NCBI GenBank assembly: GCA_030705695.1
Contig: JAUZPX010000002.1
Location: 1 to 36,132 of the forward strand
Length of the DNA stretch: 36,132 nt
Source of the DNA: Bacillota bacterium
Lineage (GTDB): Bacteria > Bacillota > Clostridia > Oscillospirales > Acutalibacteraceae
Direction: 5' to 3'
The notes under the pieces are model-generated. The model worked only from the letters and a program-made list of their open reading frames with translations. It did no database searches and was not told the origin of the DNA. Shown piece by piece: positions 30,117-36,132 of this stretch. Numbering within the stretch: the stretch's first letter is position 1; each line of letters begins with the position of its first letter. Made by a program: the position numbers and the translations under genes.

Positions 30117-30336
30117 AATAAACTAATATAAATTATGAAGCTTGGGCAAAAAAGTTCCGAGCTAAATACACTAAATAATTGTTTTTTGCTTTTTAATATG
30201 ATATGCTTTATTAAACAGGAATTTACAGCTAACCACCGTTAATACTAAATAAAGCAAGCTGCTTTTTATAAACATTGTCGGTTTAAAACGGATATTTTTA
30301 TCCGTAAAATAAAATAATTAAATGTGAGGTGTTTTT
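30117..30336. other. Intergenic region upstream of the ybjQ-like gene
   Basis: A/T-rich, with no open frame. AAAGC-N5-GCTTTTT (30251-30267) is a small terminator-like hairpin. ACGGATA-TTTT-TATCCGT (30288-30305) is a perfect 7-bp hairpin shortly before the ribosome site GTGAGGTG. No strong promoter could be assigned. Confidence 0.5.
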
Positions 30337-30675
30337 ATGGATCACAGACTGATCACAACCACTTTTGACATTCCTGGCTTTAAAGTCGTGGAAACTTACG
30401 GCTTAGTGCGTGGCATTACCGTGCGTTCAAGAGACCTTTTCAGCAATATAGGCGCCAGTTTCAGGTCGCTTGCAGGCGGCAAAATCGGCGGCTATGTAAA
30501 GCTTTGCGAGGAATCACGTGAAGAAGCATATGATGAATTGATTATGCACGCCGAAAGTCTTGGCGCAAATGCTATTGTGGGATTTCGCTATGACGCAAAC
30601 GAAGTTATGCAAGGCATAACCGAGGTTCTTGCCTATGGTACAGCTGTTAAGGTTGTTCCTGACAAAAGCGAATAA
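30337..30675 (+). CDS. YbjQ-family (UPF0145/DUF74) protein
   Basis: 112 residues with the complete family pattern: TTTFDIPGFKVVETYGLVRGITVRSRD, then GGKIGGYVKLCEESREEAYDELIMHAESLGANAIVGFRYD, then EVLAYGTAVKV. These proteins form a pentameric beta barrel and have been called heavy-metal-binding, but the true role is not settled. GAGGTG lies 7 bases before the ATG. Confidence 0.93.
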   Translation: MDHRLITTTFDIPGFKVVETYGLVRGITVRSRDLFSNIGASFRSLAGGKIGGYVKLCEESREEAYDELIMHAESLGANAIVGFRYDANEVMQGITEVLAYGTAVKVVPDKSE

Positions 30676-30703
30676 AACCCAATAAATCGACTTAAATGCA
30701 AAA

Positions 30704-30730
30704 ACGCCGCTGCATTAATTGCAGCGGCGT
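30704..30730 (-). terminator. Terminator between ybjQ-like and gapA genes
   Basis: An 11-bp stem ACGCCGCTGCA with TGCAGCGGCGT and a five-base loop. On the minus strand it is followed by TTTTTGC, so it mainly ends gapA; on the plus strand it has ACTTTTAT. Confidence 0.85.
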
Positions 30731-30748
30731 ACTTTTATGATTATTAAA

Positions 30749-31762
30749 TTATTTGAGTTCAGAGAAATATTTGATTGTACGAACCATCTGGCTTGTATAG
30801 CTGTTCTCGTTATCATACCAAGAAACAATCTTAACAAGTGATTTACCGTTTTCAAGTGATGTAACTCTTGTTTGTGTACCGTCAAATAAAGAACCAACTG
30901 TAATTCCGATAACATCAGAAGATACGATCTCATCCTCTGTGTATCCGAATGATGCGCTTGAAGCAGCTTTCATAGCTTCGTTAATTTGCTCTACTGTAAC
31001 TGTACCGTTAACAACTGCTGTAAGTTCTGTTGTTGAGCCTGTTGGAACAGGGACACGCTGTGCAGCACCGTCAAGTTTGCCTGCAAGCTCAGGAATAACA
31101 AGGCCGATAGCTTTTGCAGCACCTGTAGAGTTAGGAACGATATTTACAGCGCCTGCACGGGCACGTCTTAAATCGCCTTTTCTATGAGGACCGTCAAGAA
31201 TCATCTGATCGCCTGTGTAAGCGTGAATTGTTGTCATAAAGCCTTTTTCGATAGAAGCAAGCTTGTTAAGTGTGTTGGCCATAGGAGCTAAGCAGTTTGT
31301 TGTGCAGGAAGCAGCAGAGATAATTGTATCTTCTGGCTTAAGTGTATCTTCGTTTACGCTGTAAACAACTGTTGGCAGGTCATTTCCGGCAGGAGCGGAA
31401 ATAACAACTTTTCTTGCGCCTGCATCAATGTGAGCCTGGCTTGCTTTTTTGGAAGCAAAGAAGCCTGTGCACTCGAGAACAACATCGATTCCAAGCTCTT
31501 TCCAAGGCAAGTCTTTTGGGTCTTTAATAGCATAGATTGTGATTTCTTTGCCGTCTACTACGATTGAATTTTCTTTAGCAACAACTGTATCACCTTTAGC
31601 ATAACGTCCTTGTGCTGAGTCGTACTTTAAAAGATGAGCAAGCATTTTTGCATCTGTTAAGTCGTTGATAGCAACAACTTCATAACCTTCTGCACCAAAC
31701 ATTTGACGAAATGCCAGACGACCAATGCGTCCGAAACCGTTAATTGCAACTTTTACTGACAT
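30749..31762 (-). CDS. gapA: Glyceraldehyde-3-phosphate dehydrogenase
   Basis: This glycolytic NAD-dependent enzyme has the Rossmann motif INGFGRIGRLAFRQ at the N-terminus, catalytic cysteine ~153 in SAASCTTNCLAP, and the WYDNENSYTSQMVRT C-terminal signature. The start is MSVKVAIN at 31762, nine bases after GGAGGAAG; a frame reaching 31825 adds a spurious leader that overlaps the promoter. The length of 337 is usual. It is monocistronic, with its own promoter and terminator. Codon use looks strongly biased, as expected for an abundant protein. Confidence 0.98.
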   Translation of the reverse strand: MSVKVAINGFGRIGRLAFRQMFGAEGYEVVAINDLTDAKMLAHLLKYDSAQGRYAKGDTVVAKENSIVVDGKEITIYAIKDPKDLPWKELGIDVVLECTGFFASKKASQAHIDAGARKVVISAPAGNDLPTVVYSVNEDTLKPEDTIISAASCTTNCLAPMANTLNKLASIEKGFMTTIHAYTGDQMILDGPHRKGDLRRARAGAVNIVPNSTGAAKAIGLVIPELAGKLDGAAQRVPVPTGSTTELTAVVNGTVTVEQINEAMKAASSASFGYTEDEIVSSDVIGITVGSLFDGTQTRVTSLENGKSLVKIVSWYDNENSYTSQMVRTIKYFSELK

Positions 31763-31796
31763 AATTTTCTTCCTCCGTTTTTTCATGATTATTATT

Positions 31797-31825
31797 ATCA
31801 TATAGTATAAATTGGAAATTTTCAA
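31797..31825 (-). promoter_or_regulatory. gapA promoter
   Basis: On the minus strand TTGAAA (31825-31820), a 17-base spacer and TATGAT (31802-31797), about 35 bases before the gapA start codon. Confidence 0.75.
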
Positions 31826-31925
31826 GACCTTGATATTAATTTAACAAATATTTTATAAAAAAATCTTTTTTTATTGTTACCAAAATGAGGTATGCTATTC
31901 TTAATAAAATTTAACAAAATTGCAA

Positions 31926-31953
31926 TTGACAAAATTTACAATTGTGATAAACT
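31926..31953 (+). promoter_or_regulatory. Candidate promoter reading into repeat copy 3 and the yfhO-like gene
   Basis: TTGACA (31926-31931), a 16-base spacer and TAAACT (31948-31953). Transcription from here would place the whole repeat copy 3 in the 5' leader of the YfhO-family gene. Confidence 0.5.
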
Positions 31954-31978
31954 AGTGCGAGTATAAAAGAATTATGTA

Positions 31979-32138
31979 TATAGTCGATTAACTTGAAAAC
32001 TGCGCATGGATTTGCGAGGCGATTTTTCAATGTGCAAGGCGGAGGAGGATGGAATCCTGTCGGATTCCGACGAGGACAACACAGCACATTGGAAAATTGA
32101 CCGCTAAGGCGGAGCAGTTTTTAGGTTAATTGGCTATA
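31979..32138. repeat. Dispersed 160-bp inverted-end repeat, copy 3
   Basis: The left end TATAGTCGATTAACTTGAAA and the right end AGGTTAATTGGCTATA pair over ~27 bp, with four of five mismatches convertible to G-U pairs. The inner arms TTTTTCAATGTGC and GCACATTGGAAAA pair over 13 bp with one G-T. The core hairpin GGAATCC-TGTC-GGATTCC is the same as in copy 1. A second end-like fragment (TATAGTCTAATCGAC) abuts it at 32137. Confidence 0.85.
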
Positions 32139-32189
32139 TAGTCTAATCGACATTCAAGAGTAATGAATGCCACCGAAAGGAAGCATTGT

Positions 32190-35012
32190 ATGACATCAGT
32201 CACATCTGAAAATAAGCTTCATAAAATCTGCGAAAAAGCAAAACGTTTAGATCAAAAAAGTCCAAAACGAGCAAAATTAAATTATTTTATTTTTTATACA
32301 ATATCTTTCTGCATTTGCGCTTCGCTCGTATTTTCGACATTTATATTAATGCATAAATCATTTTTGTGGAGTTTCGATGGCTATAAACAGCATTATCCGT
32401 CGCTTGTATTTTTCCACGATTGGCTCCGTGGTATACTAAGCCGTCTTGTACACACAGGCAAGCTGACTGTCACCATGTGGAGCAGTCAAATAGGCTTGGG
32501 CGGCGATGTAATTAATTCCCTGAATTATTATGTCATCGGTGATCCTTTCCAATTACTTTGTATTTTGTGCCCAGCAAAATATTTTCTTATACTTTATAAT
32601 TTGCTTTGCTTACTGCGCATGTACTGTGCCGGCTTAGCATTTTCTGCATTTTGTTTTCGCATGAAAAAAGGCAGATTTGCAACACTTATTGGCTCAATCT
32701 GCTATGTTTTCTGTGGATATACTATGTATTTTGCCATTCGCCATCCGTTCTTTGAGCTTTCAATGGTGTATTTACCGCTTTTATTGCTTGGTGTTGAGAA
32801 AATCCTGAGCAAAGAAAGCCCGAAGTTATTTGTTTTTATGGTATTTATCTCAGCAATCAGCAACTTTTATTTGTTCTATATGCTGTCGATTTTTACTTTT
32901 ATTTATTCTGCCGTTCGTTTCTTTGACTACCATAAGGAGCAAATCTTCAAAAATATCGGAAAATGTCTTGTAAAATTCATCGCAAGCTATTTAATAGGTA
33001 TTGCGCTTGCTGCTTTTATTTTCCTGCCTGTTGTTATAGGGTTCTTCGGTTTTGGCCGAGTTGGTACAAGCGGGGACAAAAATCTTTTATATTACAGCTA
33101 TTCTTATTACACTTCATTTGCTCTGAATATGTTCAGCCCTTCTATGGGTTCAAGCGGTATAGCACCTCTAGCATTCTTTGCCGTAATCCTTATGTTTATC
33201 CGCAAAAATAAAAAAGACCGCTCTATGAAGATTCTTTTCTTCATTGGTATTGTGTTTTTGTTAATCCCCGTATTTGGCTATGTCTTTAACGGCTTTAACT
33301 ATGTATCTGACCGTTGGACGTTTGCGTTTATTCTGATTATGTCGTTTATCACGGTAACAATGATACCAAAACTGTCAAATATCTCAAAAAAAGAGTTTAT
33401 AACCTTTCTGATTGTTACGTTTGTGTTTGCAAGCACATTCTTTATAATAGATAAAAACAACCAAAAATACTATGTTTTTGTACTGTCGCTAATGGCAGTA
33501 ACGTTTATTGTTTTACTCCTATTAAATTTACTGAGAAAAACAAGATTATCTATTCCAACCAGAAACATTATTTTTAAGTCAACTATTTTCGTTATGGCAA
33601 TAGTTCTTGTTTATGTAAGCAGTATTGCACTATACAGTAAAGGCTATAAAAACTATACAAGCCAATTTGAAAAAGCTAAAAATACAGCATGGTACAAACC
33701 GACAACAAAAAATGACTTAGCAAAAGTTCCGAAAGACAACGAATTCTATCGTATTGACGACAAAGCCCTCTACGAAACAGACAACAATCCTAAAGGCACG
33801 ACAAAATCGTTTTCGTATAATCTAGGTATGTTATATCACTATGATACTACCTCTGGATTTTTGAGTACTTTCAATTCTAATATTTATAATTATTTTAAGC
33901 TTGTCGGATCAACGACCGCCGACCAAACCCCAAGCTTTATAGGCGGCTTTGATAAGCGTACGATTTTAAACGCACTTGGCGGTGTAAAATACTACACAAC
34001 AAGCCATGAAGAAACACATTTACCGTTTGGTTACAGTCAAGTAACAACGGTAAAGGACGGCGTAAAGCAAACCATACCCGGGTTTTATCAAAACGACTAC
34101 TTTCTCCCTCTAGGATACACATACTCTTCTTACATGCTGACCGACGACTTCATGAAAATGAACGAAGTAGAACGTCAAAATGCAATGATGCAGACGGTTA
34201 TGCTTGATAAACCTGTTTTAGGCTACACAAAAGATACTTCTTACAAGCCACAGACGTATTCAGTACCATGCAGCTTGGTTCCTGACGATAATATAAAACT
34301 TGGAAAAAACAGTTTTACAATTTCAAAGAAAAAGAGCACTCTAACCATTAATTTTAAAGGGAAACCAAACTCTGAAATGTATCTTAAGTTCAGCGGCGTG
34401 GATGTGGCTCTTAAACAAAAAAGCGATATTGACTTAAACATTAATGTAGCATCGGCTGACAACGCCCGCAGCATTTTGTACAGAACTTCACGTGACAACT
34501 TCTGTTGCGGCTTGCGTGATTTTATTGTAAATCTCGGTTACAGCACCGATGCTCAAACAAGCTGCACACTAACATTTAATACAACAGCAAAAGTAACGTA
34601 CGATAATCTGTCTATCATCTGTAATCCAATGGATTCTTTCCCAAATGAAGTTTCTGCTTTAAAACAAAACACATTGCAAAACGTAAAGATTACCACAAAC
34701 AAAATAACGGGTGATATTTCGCTTGATAAACCAAAGCTCATGTGTGTTCAAATGCCATACAGCAACGGCTGGACAGCTCATGTAAACGGCAAAAAAACTG
34801 ATATCATACAGGGAAACGGTTTATATATGATTATACCTTTACAAGCGGGGTACAGCAAAATTTCTCTAACCTATGAAACCCCATTCTTTAATGCAGGACT
34901 TATTATTTCAGGAATTACTCTTTTCTTATGCATAATTGCACTGTGCATGCTGCGAATGCATAAACGAGAAAAGGAAATTGAAAAAGTAGCTTCGGTTACT
35001 ATTATTCGATAG
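32190..35012 (+). CDS. YfhO-family polytopic membrane protein
   Basis: 940 residues with about a dozen N-terminal membrane helices (~30-460), a large extracytoplasmic region (~470-890) and a final helix before a charged tail. The family motifs are SFDGYKQHYPSLVFFHDWLR, WSSQIGLGGDVINSLNYYVIGDPF, and MPYSNGWTAHVNGKKTDIIQGNGLYMIIPL near the end. YfhO proteins have a GT-C glycosyltransferase-like fold. In Bacillus/Listeria relatives they decorate teichoic acids, and that role is inferred here. The ATG at 32190 is preferred over that at 32163 because AAAGGAAG precedes it. The gene is monocistronic, with a terminator after it. Confidence 0.9.
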   Translation: MTSVTSENKLHKICEKAKRLDQKSPKRAKLNYFIFYTISFCICASLVFSTFILMHKSFLWSFDGYKQHYPSLVFFHDWLRGILSRLVHTGKLTVTMWSSQIGLGGDVINSLNYYVIGDPFQLLCILCPAKYFLILYNLLCLLRMYCAGLAFSAFCFRMKKGRFATLIGSICYVFCGYTMYFAIRHPFFELSMVYLPLLLLGVEKILSKESPKLFVFMVFISAISNFYLFYMLSIFTFIYSAVRFFDYHKEQIFKNIGKCLVKFIASYLIGIALAAFIFLPVVIGFFGFGRVGTSGDKNLLYYSYSYYTSFALNMFSPSMGSSGIAPLAFFAVILMFIRKNKKDRSMKILFFIGIVFLLIPVFGYVFNGFNYVSDRWTFAFILIMSFITVTMIPKLSNISKKEFITFLIVTFVFASTFFIIDKNNQKYYVFVLSLMAVTFIVLLLLNLLRKTRLSIPTRNIIFKSTIFVMAIVLVYVSSIALYSKGYKNYTSQFEKAKNTAWYKPTTKNDLAKVPKDNEFYRIDDKALYETDNNPKGTTKSFSYNLGMLYHYDTTSGFLSTFNSNIYNYFKLVGSTTADQTPSFIGGFDKRTILNALGGVKYYTTSHEETHLPFGYSQVTTVKDGVKQTIPGFYQNDYFLPLGYTYSSYMLTDDFMKMNEVERQNAMMQTVMLDKPVLGYTKDTSYKPQTYSVPCSLVPDDNIKLGKNSFTISKKKSTLTINFKGKPNSEMYLKFSGVDVALKQKSDIDLNINVASADNARSILYRTSRDNFCCGLRDFIVNLGYSTDAQTSCTLTFNTTAKVTYDNLSIICNPMDSFPNEVSALKQNTLQNVKITTNKITGDISLDKPKLMCVQMPYSNGWTAHVNGKKTDIIQGNGLYMIIPLQAGYSKISLTYETPFFNAGLIISGITLFLCIIALCMLRMHKREKEIEKVASVTIIR

Positions 35013-35024
35013 GAAATTATTCGG

Positions 35025-35075
35025 CAGAATTCATACATCTTTTACTTGTTTGTATGAATCCTGCTGTTTATTTTT
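35025..35075 (+). terminator. Terminator of the yfhO-like gene
   Basis: ATTCATACA pairs with TGTATGAAT, extended by CAG with CTG across one mismatch, and is followed by TTTATTTTT. Confidence 0.7.
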
Positions 35076-35114
35076 CTGAAAATTATCATTTATCGTTTTT
35101 TTACAAAATACTCC

Positions 35115-35143
35115 TTGACATTTACTTAAAGGTTAACTAAAAT
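35115..35143 (+). promoter_or_regulatory. marR-ABC operon promoter
   Basis: TTGACA (35115-35120), a 17-base spacer and TAAAAT (35138-35143), with AAGGAGG immediately before the marR start. Confidence 0.78.
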
Positions 35144-35152
35144 AATTGTTAA
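35133..35152. promoter_or_regulatory. Candidate MarR autoregulatory operator
   Basis: The inverted repeat TTAAC-N10-GTTAA straddles the -10 box. Binding there by the downstream MarR-family protein would shut off its own operon, the usual arrangement of this family. Confidence 0.5.
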
Positions 35153-35180
35153 GCTAATTAATTATTAAGGAGGCGAACAA

Positions 35181-35672
35181 ATGGACAGCTCATCAGAGAA
35201 CTCTTTAACCATAGAATTTATGCAAGCAATGAATCGCCTGAAAAACTCAATGCGGCCAAGGCAAAATCCTCTTTATACCGATCTTTACGCTGATCTTTCA
35301 TCCCCTGAGATTCACATTCTCTTTCACATGCGTGAATTTTGTGTAAAAAAGGCTGAGATGGAGATCCCTATGCAGGAGCTTCACAAGCAATTTGATATTT
35401 CAAAACCTGCACTGACTCAACAAATAAACAAGCTTGAAGATAAGGGCTATATTGAACGTATCGTTCACAAAGATGACCGTCGTTCAACTTTTTTACAAAT
35501 CACCCCAAAGGGAAATGACGTATTTGATCAGCGAAAAAAAATAATCGCTGAAAAGCTTGATGAATTCATTAAGGAAATGGGCGAAGAAGATACTAAAAAG
35601 CTTATTGAACTTGTCAATAAGCTCTATGAAATCAATCTTAAGCAAAAATCAAACGAGGAAAAGGAGACATAA
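35181..35672 (+). CDS. MarR-family transcriptional regulator
   Basis: 163 residues with a winged helix-turn-helix: LHKQFDISKPALTQQINKLEDKGYIERIVHKDDRRSTFLQITPKG. The DDRR wing tip is diagnostic. Long flanking helices provide dimerisation. It lies one base before an ABC exporter gene, a common pairing in which the regulator senses a toxic compound or metabolite and derepresses efflux. The natural ligand is unknown. Confidence 0.94.
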   Translation: MDSSSENSLTIEFMQAMNRLKNSMRPRQNPLYTDLYADLSSPEIHILFHMREFCVKKAEMEIPMQELHKQFDISKPALTQQINKLEDKGYIERIVHKDDRRSTFLQITPKGNDVFDQRKKIIAEKLDEFIKEMGEEDTKKLIELVNKLYEINLKQKSNEEKET

Positions 35673-35673
35673 C

Positions 35674-36132
35674 ATGGGTAAACTTTTTAAAAACTTGCGG
35701 AATTCAACTATTCCAATTATTCTTGTTATTGGATTGTTGGTGCTTCAGGCTATGTGCGACCTCTCACTGCCCGCCTACATGTCCGACATCGTAAATGTAG
35801 GCATTCAGCAGTACGGTATTACTGATATCACACCCACAGAGGTTCGTCAATCCGAAATGGATAAAATGACAGTATTTATGAGCGATAAAGATAAGCAAAC
35901 CGTACTGGATAATTATACAAAGACAACGCACGGAAAATACGATACTTATAAGCTCAAAGACAATCTTTCAAAGGACACTGTTCAGCATCTGGATAATATC
36001 TTTAAAAAGCCCGTAATGATTGTTGACGCTATGGAAAGCGATCAGGGCAAAAAAATGGTAAAACAGTACATGGAGCAGATGCAAAAGCAGGCAGAAGCGC
36101 AGGCAAAAGCTGCTGCAATAGCTCAAGCTAAA
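35674..36132 (+). CDS. ABC exporter permease/ATPase, N-terminal part
   Basis: An open frame starts at the ATG at 35674 (AAAAGGAGA upstream) and runs off the window after 153 codons. The start MGKLFKNLRNSTIPIILVIG leads into TM1 (PIILVIGLLVLQAMCDLSLPAYMSDIVNVGIQQYG), the pattern of type I ABC exporters of the heterodimeric multidrug class. After TM1 comes an unusually long polar, Lys/Asp/Gln-rich stretch, presumably an extracellular loop, before TM2. The ATPase domain lies outside the window. Confidence 0.85.
   Translation, partial: MGKLFKNLRNSTIPIILVIGLLVLQAMCDLSLPAYMSDIVNVGIQQYGITDITPTEVRQSEMDKMTVFMSDKDKQTVLDNYTKTTHGKYDTYKLKDNLSKDTVQHLDNIFKKPVMIVDAMESDQGKKMVKQYMEQMQKQAEAQAKAAAIAQAK

Noticed and set aside
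30683..30697. Another repeat-end remnant (AATCGACTTAAATG)
   Set aside because: Only part of the end matches and the TATAG terminus is missing, so chance similarity in A/T-rich DNA is sufficient.
31763..31825. Upstream N-terminal extension of gapA
   Set aside because: The region contains the GGAGGA ribosome site and the -10/-35 promoter; GAPDH starts at MSVKVAINGFG.

Overview
The window reads as a low-GC, anaerobic, Gram-positive Clostridia chromosome. An affiliation near the Ruminococcaceae/Oscillospirales is an inference. The support is a type I dockerin on a secreted starch-binding protein, an [FeFe]-hydrogenase-like redox-sensing cluster, Feo iron uptake, a free-standing PduL, a SpoIIIE/FtsK-TepA neighbourhood, strong Shine-Dalgarno sites and frequent TTG starts. 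No rRNA, tRNA, CRISPR array, transposase or phage gene was seen.

Layout. (1) 1-~440 carries two minus-strand gene pieces with a Gram-negative flavour: a partial unknown protein and the C-terminus of a RodA/FtsW-type protein. They meet head-to-head with an argS that has lost its N-terminus, so ~436-447 looks like a chimeric join (assembly artefact or rearrangement). (2) 436-6984: argS, a 658-residue secreted dockerin protein with no recognisable enzyme domain, dCMP deaminase, a hemolysin-III-type membrane protein, pduL, and a family 4 uracil-DNA glycosylase. (3) 7010-19379 is a long minus-strand run: tepA-like, uppP, ftsK/spoIIIE, a 160-bp repeat, ygiQ, a ComEC-type metallo-beta-lactamase, a DUF3006 protein, tyrS, mscL, a vanY-like carboxypeptidase and an mprF-like lipid aminoacyltransferase; envelope functions dominate. 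(4) 19597-22233: a CNNM/CorC transporter and small membrane proteins. (5) 22021-24696: feoA-feoB and a FeoB-associated Cys-rich peptide, behind a promoter with two GTTAGC-N4-GCTAAC operators. (6) 24853-28078: a compact plus-strand cluster DRTGG / anti-sigma-type ATPase / [FeFe]-hydrogenase-like iron-sulfur protein / DRTGG / PHP phosphoesterase, probably a redox or H2 sensing unit; then a tiny membrane peptide with a hairpin over its start, and an HTH regulator. (7) 28613-36132: mntH, ybjQ-like, gapA, a YfhO-family giant membrane protein, and a marR-ABC exporter operon running off the window.

The most unusual non-coding signal is a dispersed ~160-bp repeat with ~27-bp terminal inverted repeats. 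There are three full copies (14739-14898, 29956-30116, 31979-32138) and several end-only remnants, all between genes. Many left/right arm differences keep G-T (G-U) pairing, so it may be a MITE-like element that also folds as a long RNA hairpin.
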